This document shows positions 1 to 8,364 of a stretch of DNA of 64,000 nt, in pieces. The notes beneath the pieces are model-generated. The model saw only the letters and a list, made by a program, of their open reading frames with translations. It ran no database searches and was not told the origin of the DNA. Each line of letters begins with the position of its first letter. Position 1 is the stretch's first letter. The DNA is from Clostridia bacterium. Lineage in GTDB: Bacteria; Bacillota; Clostridia; Christensenellales; CAG-917. A program made the translations under genes and the position numbers. The stretch spans positions 62,001-126,000 of the forward strand of contig JAFZVB010000013.1 in the NCBI GenBank assembly GCA_017618055.1. Reading direction: 5' to 3'.

Positions 1-218
1 ATTTCTTGTAGTAATGTTCTATTATCTTCAATCCATTGTTTTACCTGATTAAGAATTTTTGCAGGAGGATTTTGTTCACCATCTATAATAGAACAATCCT
101 TAATTGTGATTGAAAAATCCCCCTCATTATACACTACATGAACGTGCGGTGGATTATGTTCCTTTGGCAAGAAATACATCCTTATAGCAATTCCAGAAAA
201 ACGTGCTATTGTTGGCAT
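1..218 (-). CDS. DUF4160 domain protein (3' end outside window)
   Basis: This gene runs off the left edge, so only the first 72 codons are seen. The product begins MPTIARFSGIAIRMYF and then shows the DUF4160 signature around EHNPPHVHV, a short His-rich stretch followed by a beta-rich segment and IKDCSIIDGE. It starts at ATG 216-218, with a strong GAAGGAG ribosome site just upstream. DUF4160 proteins are small (about 80-90 residues), of unproven function, and are often followed by a DUF2442 gene in toxin-antitoxin-like pairs. The partner, if present, would lie beyond position 1. The promoter holds a palindrome (see 242..270), which fits self-regulation, but that is inference. Confidence 0.8.
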   Translation of the reverse strand, partial: MPTIARFSGIAIRMYFLPKEHNPPHVHVVYNEGDFSITIKDCSIIDGEQNPPAKILNQVKQWIEDNRTLLQE

Positions 219-241
219 ATTTACTCCTTCTTTGCAATTAA

Positions 242-270
242 ATTATATCACTATATCGTGATAATTGCAA
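242..270 (-). promoter_or_regulatory. Promoter with palindromic operator for the DUF4160 gene
   Basis: On the minus strand there is a -35 TTGCAA (265-270), a 17-nt spacer and a perfect -10 TATAAT (242-247), extended by TG one base upstream. An inverted repeat TATCAC-N6-GTGATA (246-263) fills the spacer and touches the -10, so a bound repressor would block RNA polymerase. The flanks add further symmetry (TTGCAATTA and TAATTGCAA on either side). The promoter elements are seen directly; the operator role is inferred. Confidence 0.6.
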
Positions 271-271
271 A

Positions 272-300
272 TTGTTTTAATCTTTTTCTTACATTATAAA
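272..300 (+). promoter_or_regulatory. Candidate promoter for the RlmI-type methyltransferase gene
   Basis: TTGTTT (272-277), a 17-nt spacer and TATAAA (295-300) face the plus-strand gene at 406. The -10 lies inside a 16-bp perfect palindrome, ACATTAT-AA-ATAATGT (291-306), which could be an operator or simply AT-rich symmetry. The match to consensus is moderate. Confidence 0.35.
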
Positions 301-405
301 TAATGTAATGTACCACAAATTGAACATTGTTACTCTTTATAAAAACTTTCTTGCATAGAAATGGCTCAAAAGTATATAATTTATGCAATAAATGTTGAGG
401 TTAAT

Positions 406-1572
406 ATGGGATACGAAGTCATACTTAAACGTGGAGAAGAAAAACGAATACTCGCTGGACATCCTTGGGTATACGCTAATGAAGTTCAAAGAATAGATGG
501 TAGAGATAGAAATGGTTCTCTAGCGATTGTTAAAGCACAAGATGGAAGATATATAGGCAAAGGTTATATTAACCACCTTTCCAAGATACTTGTTCGTATT
601 TTTATAAGAGATGACAGCATAGATACAGAAGAATATTATCTCAATGCATTGACTGAAGCAAAAAACTTAAGAGAAAGTTTGGGATACAAAAACAATTATA
701 GACTCGTATTCGCAGAAGCAGACAACCTCCCTGGATTAGTTATAGACAAATATGCAGATTACTTTGTAATACAATGCATGTCACTTGGTATAGACCAAAG
801 AAAACAAATGATAGTAGATTGCCTTGTAAAACTTTTTAATCCAAAAGGGATTTATGAAAGAAGTGATGCCCAAGTAAGAACTAAAGAAGGATTACAACCA
901 TTCTCTGGATTACTATCTGGAGAAGTCCCAGATGAAATTATCATAAAAGAAAATGGCATTAAAATGTCTGTGGATGTTAAGAATGGACAAAAAACAGGAT
1001 ATTTCTTAGATCAAAAAGAAAACAGATACGCAATTCGCAGATATGCTAAAGATAAAAGTGTACTAGATTGCTTCTGTAATAGCGGTGGTTTCTCAATGAA
1101 TGCAGCACTAACAGCAAAAAGTGTAAAGGCTGTAGATATTTCAGAGACTGCACTAAATACAGTAAAAAGAAATATTGAACTCAATGGATATAAAAATGTT
1201 GAAACTCTTGAAGGAGATGTTTTTAAAATTCTTCGAGATGAAAAACAAACAGGAACTAAGTATGGAATGGTAATACTAGATCCACCTGCATTTTGCAAGA
1301 GCGTTAATGAAGTAAAGGATGCTTTAAAAGGATATAAAGATATCAATATTCTTGGAATGAAGCTTGTAGAAAAAGGTGGCTTCTTAGTTTCCTCTTCATG
1401 TTCCCATTTTGTAACAATGCAAATGTTTATGCAAATGCTTACAGATGCAAGTAGAGAAAGTGGTAAAAGAATAAGAGTCTTAGAAATAAAAACTCAGGCA
1501 CCTGATCATCCATCTTTATTAGCAGATGAAGAAACAAGTTACCTGAAGTTTGTTATAATGCAAGTTTTATAA
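406..1572 (+). CDS. RlmI-type class I rRNA large-subunit m5C methyltransferase
   Basis: A 388-residue S-adenosylmethionine-dependent methyltransferase of the RlmI/YwbD family, which methylates a cytosine in 23S rRNA. The N-terminus (VILKRGEEKRILAGHPWVY) is the PUA-like RNA-binding domain. The Rossmann catalytic part follows, with the SAM-binding stretch VLDCFCNSGGFS, the acidic loop AVDIS, the DPPAF motif and a conserved cysteine in SSSCSHF. An upstream ATG at 361 is in frame, but I prefer 406: GAGG lies just before it and the family fold begins at MGYEVIL. The gene is alone on the plus strand. Its stop codon abuts that of the convergent DUF1294 gene. The family is clear; the exact nucleotide modified is not. 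Confidence 0.88.
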   Translation: MGYEVILKRGEEKRILAGHPWVYANEVQRIDGRDRNGSLAIVKAQDGRYIGKGYINHLSKILVRIFIRDDSIDTEEYYLNALTEAKNLRESLGYKNNYRLVFAEADNLPGLVIDKYADYFVIQCMSLGIDQRKQMIVDCLVKLFNPKGIYERSDAQVRTKEGLQPFSGLLSGEVPDEIIIKENGIKMSVDVKNGQKTGYFLDQKENRYAIRRYAKDKSVLDCFCNSGGFSMNAALTAKSVKAVDISETALNTVKRNIELNGYKNVETLEGDVFKILRDEKQTGTKYGMVILDPPAFCKSVNEVKDALKGYKDINILGMKLVEKGGFLVSSSCSHFVTMQMFMQMLTDASRESGKRIRVLEIKTQAPDHPSLLADEETSYLKFVIMQVL

Positions 1573-1879
1573 TTAGAATAAATAAATTCCTACAAGCACA
1601 GCACCAGCAATATCTATTAATGCAAATATTGGGAAGAATACTGCGAAATACCAGTGTTTTGTTTTATGTCTAAAAATGTACATCCCAAGACATGTTCCTG
1701 TGTAATCCAGCCGCCAGTAGCAATATAGCGACAGCAAATAAGCCAGCTTCAGGAACTCTCCATTTACCTTTTTCTGCCTTTGTCTTATCTACACGCATAA
1801 TAATTATTCCAACTAATGTCATGAAAGCCATAACTGCCCAAATTGCGATTGCAATAATTCTGTTTAATGTAAAATCCAT
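1573..1879 (-). pseudogene. DUF1294 (YsdA-like) membrane protein, frameshifted
   Basis: DUF1294 proteins are about 90-100 residue inner-membrane proteins of unknown function with the pattern DK-A--G-WR-PE and a later LGMY-FRHKT. Here the first frame gives RVDKTKAEKGKWRVPE and two hydrophobic helices, then runs to a TAG at 1670. The second half (CLGMYIFRHKTKHWYF and a last membrane helix ending VGIYLF) continues in another frame to a TAA at 1573. The switch lies at about 1710-1725. The total length of 307 nt is one more than a multiple of three. The start overlaps the preceding radical SAM gene by 16 nt. It could be a real pseudogene or a sequence error; both halves are well conserved, which argues for recent loss or error. 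Confidence 0.75.
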
Positions 1880-2787
1880 TTCTTATCTCCTTGCTTAATA
1901 TCTTCTTTTTCTAGTTTATCACTAATTGTTTGTAAAATGCTATTCTTATCTTCTTCCCACCTAGGAGCAACAAGTAATGATTCCATACATTCGCCAACCA
2001 ATCTATGTATTACTATATCCTCTCTTAAATGCGAGATTGCATAACAAACTAAATCTATGTATTTTGCAAAATCAATAGTTTTGTATTCATTATTGTTATA
2101 ATAAACTTCGAGTTTTGTGTTTTTCATAACATATAACGAATGTATCTTTATTCCATTAATTGGGAGTGTATTTAGATAGTCTATTGTGTTGACAAAGTCC
2201 CTATCCGTCTCCCCTGGAAGCCCTATTATTATGTGTACAACAACATCAATTCCATTATCTCTTAGTAGTCTTACAGCCCTTTCAAAGACCTCTGTTTTAT
2301 AACCTCTATTGATTCTTATTGCTGTTTCATCCGAGGAGGATTGTAATCCTAATTCAACCCAAACTTTTCTATCTTTATTATATTCTTTTAACAGAGATAC
2401 TATTTCTTCATTAATACAATCTGGTCTTGTTGCAATAGCTAGTGCTTCTATCTCTTTGCTTATTAATGCTTTATCATATATCTCTCTTAGTTCTTGCACA
2501 GGTGCATATGTGTTAGAGAAATTTTGGAAGTATGCAACAAATCCTCCCTTCTCTTTTCTTCTTAAATAATGATTTAATTGAGCGATAGCTTGTTCTGTTA
2601 CGGTTTGCTTTGCATTAACATGTTCTCCAGATCCTCTTTCACCGCAGAATATACAGCCACCCACACCTACTGTTCCATCTCTATTAGGACAAGTAAAACC
2701 TCCATCCAAACATATCTTGTGAATTGGATGTCCAAAGGTATCGTTACACCAATTTGAAAATGTATTATATCTTCTTATTTGGTTCAT
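1864..2787 (-). CDS. TIGR01212-family radical SAM protein (YtqA/YhcC-like)
   Basis: A 307-residue radical SAM enzyme. The N-terminus (RYNTFSNWCNDTFGHPIHKI) and the cysteines that follow (C26, C33, C45, C48 in CLDGGFTCPNRDG and GGCIFCGERGSGE) match the YtqA/YhcC family, where they bind the 4Fe-4S cluster. Other family marks are PDCINEEI, WVELGLQSS (a partial TIM-barrel strand) and HIIIGLPGET. Length is normal for the family (about 300). The precise substrate is not settled in what I know; members are usually linked to RNA modification. It lies upstream of the DUF1294 remnant and overlaps it, so the two were probably co-transcribed. Confidence 0.88.
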   Translation of the reverse strand: MNQIRRYNTFSNWCNDTFGHPIHKICLDGGFTCPNRDGTVGVGGCIFCGERGSGEHVNAKQTVTEQAIAQLNHYLRRKEKGGFVAYFQNFSNTYAPVQELREIYDKALISKEIEALAIATRPDCINEEIVSLLKEYNKDRKVWVELGLQSSSDETAIRINRGYKTEVFERAVRLLRDNGIDVVVHIIIGLPGETDRDFVNTIDYLNTLPINGIKIHSLYVMKNTKLEVYYNNNEYKTIDFAKYIDLVCYAISHLREDIVIHRLVGECMESLLVAPRWEEDKNSILQTISDKLEKEDIKQGDKKWILH

Positions 2788-2816
2788 TTCTCCTCTACAA
2801 TTTTACCTGTCAGATG

Positions 2817-3338
2817 CTAAAGATTTAGTTCAAATAAACTAAACAATGGGATATCGTCAAAGCCTCTATCTAAATCTTCATCTCCAACATACTTAAATCC
2901 ATTCTTTTCATAAAGTTTTTGTGCTGGGATATTCCCTGGAACTATATCTACTCTTAATGCCTTATACCCATCTTCCTTTGCTTTATTTATACAGAACTGA
3001 ACAACCTGAGTTCCAAGTCCTTTCTTTTGGATATCATAATCTATAGCAAGGGTATGAAGTATCATATATTCTCCAAGTGGAACATCTTGAGACCATTTCC
3101 CTTTTGCATAATTGCCCTGTGGATCTGTATTAAGAACAAAGGCCCCTATTATTTTGCCATCTTCCTCACAAATATATTGGCTACCTTCTGCAACTTTTAA
3201 TTTTACAGATGTCTCAGTTGGATATTCTTTGTACTTCCACTTTGGATAATTAATGGTAGAGTCTAACCACACAACGATTTTATCATAGAAAGCCCCAACT
3301 TGTTGTACCATTGAATCATTACACTTTTTAATTACCAT
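2817..3338 (-). CDS. GNAT-family N-acetyltransferase
   Basis: A 173-residue acetyltransferase of the GNAT fold. The acetyl-CoA pyrophosphate loop is in IQKKGLGTQVVQFCI (Q-x-x-G-x-G type), preceded by the beta-4 strand MILHTLAID and followed by ALRVDIVPGNIPAQKLYEKNG, the usual end of the domain. The substrate cannot be told. It starts 2 nt after the stop of the guanine deaminase gene, so both are likely in one transcript with the HAD lipoprotein upstream. Confidence 0.85.
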   Translation of the reverse strand: MVIKKCNDSMVQQVGAFYDKIVVWLDSTINYPKWKYKEYPTETSVKLKVAEGSQYICEEDGKIIGAFVLNTDPQGNYAKGKWSQDVPLGEYMILHTLAIDYDIQKKGLGTQVVQFCINKAKEDGYKALRVDIVPGNIPAQKLYEKNGFKYVGDEDLDRGFDDIPLFSLFELNL

Positions 3339-3340
3339 TA

Positions 3341-4588
3341 TTAGATCTCCTTGCCTCTTAAGAATTTATATTTAATGTTTTTAACTTCTCCTGCATAACA
3401 GAATCTCTCAACCACTTCTACTGGTTTGAGTTCTTGGTATTTATCTTCCAATCCTCCAATGACTAAAGCATCAAAGTAATAACCTTTCTCAAAACTACCT
3501 ACATTACCAAATATAGAACCACCTTGTTTAGTTCCTAGATAGAACGCTTCTGCAAATGATATGACTCTATTTTCTTTTTCATACAAAGATTTAATCTTAG
3601 ACAATCTTATTGCACTTGCAATTTGTATATATATACCTAGGCTTTGCCCAGCTGAGATATCACTACCTATTCCAATATTGATTCCATTATCCAAAAGCAA
3701 ACCTGTTGGCATAATACCAGCAATAACATTTGTTGTTGCATCTGCACATTGGACTGCAATTCCATTATGCTTCTTTAATATATCTATATCTTCTTGAGAT
3801 GGATAAATAAAATGTGCTGCTATAGTCGGACCATATTCTAATAGACCAGCATCTTCATAAATTTGCATATCACATCTGCAACCATCAAAGCACTTCTTTG
3901 CCTCTTCTTTCTCCCATTTAGATTCCACTATATGAGTCTGCAAACCAACCTTATATTTAGCCATCAAGTTGCCCAATTCTTTCAACAGTTCAAAACTACA
4001 CGTTGGTGCAAAACGAGGAGTTAAAATTGGTTTTGAATATACTTTATCTATATGTTTCTGCAAAAATAACTCAGTTTTATCTATGGACTCTTGTGTGTCT
4101 TCTAGAAGGTATTTCGGACTGTTTTTATCCATATTAACCTTGCCAACATAAGACATAATTCCATGCCTTTCTAATTGGTCTATAAGGGTATCCGTTGCCT
4201 TATTATGGATAGTCCCAAAAACAACTGCGTGCATAGTTCCATGGGCTATCATATCATCAACAAAAGCAGTATATACATCCCTTGCATATGTCTCATCTTT
4301 AAACTTTTCTTCCAATGGGAATGTGTATTTATCTAGCCAGTTCGCTAGCACCTCATCCATCGCTAACCCACGATTAGGATATTGTGGTGCATGAGTATGA
4401 AGATCAGTGAAAGCAGGAATAATAACATCTCCACCAAAGTCTATAATTTCTACATTAGAGTATCTCTCTGGAAGGGTTTCATATATTCCTTCCACTATTC
4501 CATCTTGGACAACTATATAGCTGTCCTTATATTCGACTAGATTCTTTATGTCTTTAGAATAAACTATGTCGCCGTGATATATTTCCAT
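3341..4588 (-). CDS. guaD: Guanine deaminase (amidohydrolase family)
   Basis: Hydrolyses guanine to xanthine and ammonia in purine salvage and breakdown, in the cytoplasm. The 415-residue product has the amidohydrolase metal motif PAFTDLHTHAPQY (H64 and H66 bind zinc), followed by RGLAMDEVLANWLDKYTFP, characteristic of guanine deaminases. Later come a metal-ligand His in LQTHIVESKWE, AAHFIYPSQED and the catalytic Asp in GIGSDISAG. Length is close to the bacterial norm (about 430). The start ATG at 4588 is separated from the preceding HAD gene by 1 nt, which indicates an operon. The product xanthine may connect to the transporter leader at 33.4 kb (see findings), but only as a hypothesis. Confidence 0.87.
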   Translation of the reverse strand: MEIYHGDIVYSKDIKNLVEYKDSYIVVQDGIVEGIYETLPERYSNVEIIDFGGDVIIPAFTDLHTHAPQYPNRGLAMDEVLANWLDKYTFPLEEKFKDETYARDVYTAFVDDMIAHGTMHAVVFGTIHNKATDTLIDQLERHGIMSYVGKVNMDKNSPKYLLEDTQESIDKTELFLQKHIDKVYSKPILTPRFAPTCSFELLKELGNLMAKYKVGLQTHIVESKWEKEEAKKCFDGCRCDMQIYEDAGLLEYGPTIAAHFIYPSQEDIDILKKHNGIAVQCADATTNVIAGIMPTGLLLDNGINIGIGSDISAGQSLGIYIQIASAIRLSKIKSLYEKENRVISFAEAFYLGTKQGGSIFGNVGSFEKGYYFDALVIGGLEDKYQELKPVEVVERFCYAGEVKNIKYKFLRGKEI

Positions 4589-4589
4589 A

Positions 4590-5663
4590 CTAAGCTGTCT
4601 TTATTACTCCATCTCCATAAATGGTCTTGAAATCATTTTTCATAGATATGATTGTATATCCATGTTCTTCCCAAGATGCTTTTCTCTTGTTTGTTTCTAT
4701 CATATCTGCATGATCTCTTTCTGTATCATCTGCAATAAGCATAAATGCCATTGCTTTATATTTGTTGTTAGAAATTGTGTATTCATGCATACTTACATCT
4801 CCAGAACTATTACCAAAAGAAAGAACAGGTTGTTTGCCTATCTCTTGTGCAATATTGAATACCTTGTTCATCTTAAGGTTCTTAAGCCAGAGTTCGTCTC
4901 CTCTTACAAGTTTATCTTCTCCATCTGCATTGAATTGATAATCAAGGCTATCCTTATCCCCTTGATTAGATGCAACCATAGTTACATCCATTCCTATAAT
5001 TTGATTTTCTGGAATATTTAATTGTTCACAAGCAACAACTCTACAAAGGATTCTATCTGAACCGCTTACAACGTATGTAGTAAATCCATTCTTTTGTAGG
5101 TATGCAACTACTTCTATCATTGGCTTATATATGGAATTAGAATATTTAAGTCCAGTAAATCCTTTTGCATCTCTATTTAAGAATGTTTTAACATAATCCT
5201 TAAATTCTTTTACAGTTAATCCAGCAAATGCTTTTGCTTGTGCTTCGCCATGAATAACATCAAAATGGTCTACTGCTGGGGTCTTATATTCTACGCCAGA
5301 GTCCCTGATTTGTTGTGCAACAGCTTTTAGTTCATCGCTTGCATTGTAATTAGGATCATCTAAGCAACGATATTCAAGTAATAAATACTCTAAATATTCT
5401 GGAAACAATTCTCCGCACAATGTACCATCCATATCAAATACAGCTATTCTATCTTCAACAGGAATAAAATCTTGTGAATTAGGATTTGTTGTCTTACTTA
5501 CATAATCCTTTAACCCATTTAATGCAACGCAATCATTCCATAATTCAAAATCAGGTTTGCAATCGCAATCTTTTTTCTTATTACATGCAGTTAAACATAA
5601 TACTGAAGTAATAATGACGACTAACACAATGGTTAATGCTAAAACTTTTCTTGTAGTTTTCAT
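4590..5663 (-). CDS. HAD-superfamily phosphatase lipoprotein
   Basis: A 357-residue surface lipoprotein: a hydrophobic signal peptide ends in LTAC, with C27 as the lipidated cysteine. The mature part is a haloacid dehalogenase-type phosphatase: motif I AVFDMDGTL (nucleophile D77, acid D79), motif II VSGSD, and motif IV SFGNSSGDVSM. It resembles phosphoserine-phosphatase-like acid phosphatases displayed outside the cell. The substrate is unknown; a role in scavenging phosphate or nucleosides from phosphorylated compounds is plausible. It sits 10 nt after the TfoX-N gene and 1 nt before guaD. Confidence 0.85.
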   Translation of the reverse strand: MKTTRKVLALTIVLVVIITSVLCLTACNKKKDCDCKPDFELWNDCVALNGLKDYVSKTTNPNSQDFIPVEDRIAVFDMDGTLCGELFPEYLEYLLLEYRCLDDPNYNASDELKAVAQQIRDSGVEYKTPAVDHFDVIHGEAQAKAFAGLTVKEFKDYVKTFLNRDAKGFTGLKYSNSIYKPMIEVVAYLQKNGFTTYVVSGSDRILCRVVACEQLNIPENQIIGMDVTMVASNQGDKDSLDYQFNADGEDKLVRGDELWLKNLKMNKVFNIAQEIGKQPVLSFGNSSGDVSMHEYTISNNKYKAMAFMLIADDTERDHADMIETNKRKASWEEHGYTIISMKNDFKTIYGDGVIKTA

Positions 5664-5673
5664 AGCATTCCTC

Positions 5674-5964
5674 CTATTTTATTAATCCCTTATATGTATC
5701 GATTATAATTTTGTTTAATGTTTCAGAATCTTCTGCATCTACCAAATACATTGGTTTTGCACCTTCATATGGTATTGATTCTTCCATATTATATTGTTTA
5801 TTATTCTCAACTCTTTTTACTAGGAGTCTATCATCATAAATGCCACCAAAGAGAACTCCTTTATAATATAAAAGATATTCTCCCATCATGGGTTTACATG
5901 ATATATCGCCCAACGAATTTAATTGTTCTAATATAAAGTCTTTATAATCTTTTGAACTTGCCAT
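5674..5964 (-). CDS. TfoX/Sxy N-terminal domain protein
   Basis: A 96-residue protein made only of the TfoX_N domain: an N-terminal helix, then KPMMGEYLLYYKGVLFGGIYDDRLLVK, the family core. In gamma-proteobacteria Sxy/TfoX controls competence, but stand-alone TfoX_N proteins in Firmicutes have no proven function. It lies between a GNAT gene (30 nt upstream) and the HAD lipoprotein (10 nt downstream). I would not infer competence from it. Confidence 0.8.
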   Translation of the reverse strand: MASSKDYKDFILEQLNSLGDISCKPMMGEYLLYYKGVLFGGIYDDRLLVKRVENNKQYNMEESIPYEGAKPMYLVDAEDSETLNKIIIDTYKGLIK

Positions 5965-5994
5965 TTTTTTATTATTAAAAAATATCTTTTACCC

Positions 5995-6540
5995 TTATAA
6001 CTCTAAAAGCATATAAACTAATTCTTGATAATCTCCGTTCTTCTTACGGAATCCTTTTGGATTTCTTCCATATTCATTAAATCCATACTTCTTGTACAAA
6101 GCAATTGCACTTGTATTATCTGACACAACTGTCAACTCCAATTGAATATATCCTGCCTTTTTTGCGCATTCAATGCATGCTGATGTTAGTGCAGATCCTA
6201 TTCCTAATCCCCAACAATCTTTGATGATACTAATACCAAAATCTGCACGATGCTTTACTTTATTCTTCTTTCCGATGGATTCAATACCAGCAGTCCCAAC
6301 AATTTGTCCATCAATCAACGCAATTATTTCTATTTCATTTGGACTATTCGTTTTTTCTTCTAAATATGCAGATTCCATTTCTTCGTTAAAAGTATGTTCA
6401 TCGGCATATGATAATAAAAAATCTGTTTCCATGTGACATTTGTTAAAAATATCAAGTACTATTTTACCATCTAATGCGTCTGCATTTCTAAGTAAGGCAC
6501 TTTTTCCATTTTTTAAAACAATTTCCTTATTGTATTTCAT
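5995..6540 (-). CDS. GNAT-family N-acetyltransferase
   Basis: A 181-residue GNAT protein. The acetyl-CoA loop is in DCWGLGIGSALTSACIECA, with the preceding strand ADFGISII and the terminal ELTVVSDNTSAIALYKKYGFNEYGRNPKGF. The layout resembles the RimJ/YhhY subgroup, but the substrate is unknown. It lies 4 nt after the stop of the next GNAT gene, so the two are co-transcribed. Confidence 0.85.
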   Translation of the reverse strand: MKYNKEIVLKNGKSALLRNADALDGKIVLDIFNKCHMETDFLLSYADEHTFNEEMESAYLEEKTNSPNEIEIIALIDGQIVGTAGIESIGKKNKVKHRADFGISIIKDCWGLGIGSALTSACIECAKKAGYIQLELTVVSDNTSAIALYKKYGFNEYGRNPKGFRKKNGDYQELVYMLLEL

Positions 6541-6544
6541 GTTG

Positions 6545-7006
6545 TCATCCTTTTTGTTTTTGGTTTATCATTAGAACTAGTTCAATTTCATCATCGTCTT
6601 CTACTCCGGTTCTTACAAAACCATTTTTTTCATATAATCTTAGAGCTTCTATATTATCTTTGTTGCAAGTTAATGCAACCCTATTCGAGTCTCCGAATGG
6701 TTTGGTCTTGATATAATTAATAACACTTTTCAAGGCTTCACCGCCATATCCGCGTCCTTGCATGGTCTCATCAATCATCATATGCCAAATATCATATTCA
6801 GGGATATCGTAATCATAAATTACCATAACATATCCTACCATTTTGCTACCCACATAAATTCCAAATGGACAACATTGATTTCTATAAACATATGCCTGAG
6901 CTAGACTTCTTATTGGATGAGATACAAATTTATCTTGTCCGGGTGCCAGTTTAAGGTTAAATGCATCGATGAAATTATCCTCAGTTATAGGTTTAAGTTC
7001 TATCAC
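6545..7006 (-). CDS. GNAT-family N-acetyltransferase (spermidine-acetyltransferase-like)
   Basis: A 153-residue GNAT protein. It shows FGIYVGSKMVGYVMVIYDYD, then IWHMMIDETMQGRGYGGEALKSVI (acetyl-CoA loop QGRGYG) and VALTCNKDNIEALRLYEKNGF. The spacing is like the BltD/PaiA-type polyamine acetyltransferases, but this is only a resemblance. The start is 14 nt after the RlmD stop. Confidence 0.82.
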   Translation of the reverse strand: MIELKPITEDNFIDAFNLKLAPGQDKFVSHPIRSLAQAYVYRNQCCPFGIYVGSKMVGYVMVIYDYDIPEYDIWHMMIDETMQGRGYGGEALKSVINYIKTKPFGDSNRVALTCNKDNIEALRLYEKNGFVRTGVEDDDEIELVLMINQKQKG

Positions 7007-7020
7007 TTGTTATCTCCTTT

Positions 7021-8364
7021 TTATCTCTTTGTAAGTACTACCAATGTTTCCACATGCATTGTCTGTGGGAACATATCATATGGTTGTATGTATTCAATTT
7101 TATATATATCTTGCAATGCTTTTAAATCTCTTCCTAGTGTTGCTGGATTGCAAGACACGTAGATTATCTTATCGAAACGTGCTAATAAAGCCTTTTCTAT
7201 GACATTTGAGTCAATCCCCTTTCTAGGTGGATCTACGATTAAAACCTTCTTCTTTTGACTGTCTGAAAGCTCTTCCATATACTTGCCAGCATCCTCGCAA
7301 ATGAATTCTATTCTGTCTCTCAATCCTGCATTCTTGGCAATTACTTTTGCGTCTTCTACTGCCTCTGAAGCTATCTCAACGGCCTTGAATGTAGACCTAG
7401 GCATACGCTTTGCCAATGAAGATGTCAATATCCCCACACCAGAAAATAGTTCTATAATATCTCCATCATATCCATCTAATTGTCTTGCAACATCATCATA
7501 TAATGCCTTCATTACATCTAAGTTTACTTGCAAGAAAGATAATGGCGAGAGTTTAACCTTTAATCCTAATATATCTTGTGCAGATTGATTCCCCGAAATA
7601 AATTCAACAGTATCTCCCAATATCACATTTCCCCTTGCCTTGTTTGGTGAGAAATATAATGCATAATCTCCTAGCTCTTGTTTTAGTTTTAAAATAAGCT
7701 CCGCTCTATTTAAAAGTTCATCTCCGTTTCCAACAATAACTATCTCAAGTCTATCTAGTTTACGTACAACTAAATGCCTTAAAAAGCCATCTAAAGCAAG
7801 TTCATCATATGCGCTGACATTATTCTCGTTTGCCCACTCCGTTATTATTCTAATAACGTTAGAAGCCCAATCCTCGTGAAGTGGACAGAATTTCATAGGA
7901 ACAACTTTATGTGTTTGCTTTTCATAGAAACCTAAAACTACTCTATCTCCCCTCCTTCCAAATGGAAGGGCAAGTTTGTTTCTATATTTCCATTGGTTTT
8001 TAGATATTGGTGTTAGGACCTCTATCTCAATCCCTGCATTCTTCTTTAGTGTCCTTTCTATGTGTAATCTTTTTATTTCAAGTTGTCTTTCATACGAGAT
8101 GTGTTGCATATCACAGCCACCGCATTTGGCATAGTATGGACAAATTGGTTTAACTCTATCTGGAGATGGTTCTATTATTTCCAACAATTCTCCAAAGGCG
8201 TAATCTTTTTTGGTATATGTTAATCTAATCTTAACCTTTTCTCCTTTTATGGCATTGTTAACAAATACAGGATAATTATCTAGTTTTATTATCCCTTCTC
8301 CATTCATTCCAAAGTCTACAACTTCAGCAATATATTCTTCGCCACCACGATGTCTTTCTAACAC
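7021..8364 (-). CDS. rlmD: 23S rRNA (uracil-C5)-methyltransferase, RlmD/RumA family
   Basis: Methylates C5 of a uracil in 23S rRNA with SAM. The 447-residue product has an N-terminal TRAM RNA-binding domain (about residues 5-65) and four cysteines for an iron-sulfur cluster (C75, C81, C84 in CPYYAKCGGCDMQH, and C160 in MKFCPLHE). The SAM domain contains ELFSGVGILTSSLA and VDPPRKGID, and the catalytic nucleophile is C405 in VSCNPATLGRDL. Firmicutes often carry two paralogues (RlmCD type), so the exact position modified is uncertain. The start overlaps the end of the esterase gene by 7 nt. Confidence 0.9.
   Translation of the reverse strand: MLERHRGGEEYIAEVVDFGMNGEGIIKLDNYPVFVNNAIKGEKVKIRLTYTKKDYAFGELLEIIEPSPDRVKPICPYYAKCGGCDMQHISYERQLEIKRLHIERTLKKNAGIEIEVLTPISKNQWKYRNKLALPFGRRGDRVVLGFYEKQTHKVVPMKFCPLHEDWASNVIRIITEWANENNVSAYDELALDGFLRHLVVRKLDRLEIVIVGNGDELLNRAELILKLKQELGDYALYFSPNKARGNVILGDTVEFISGNQSAQDILGLKVKLSPLSFLQVNLDVMKALYDDVARQLDGYDGDIIELFSGVGILTSSLAKRMPRSTFKAVEIASEAVEDAKVIAKNAGLRDRIEFICEDAGKYMEELSDSQKKKVLIVDPPRKGIDSNVIEKALLARFDKIIYVSCNPATLGRDLKALQDIYKIEYIQPYDMFPQTMHVETLVVLTKR

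Noticed and set aside
5674-5964. Natural-competence locus, from the TfoX domain protein
   Set aside because: No other competence genes nearby and stand-alone TfoX_N proteins in Firmicutes are not shown to control competence.
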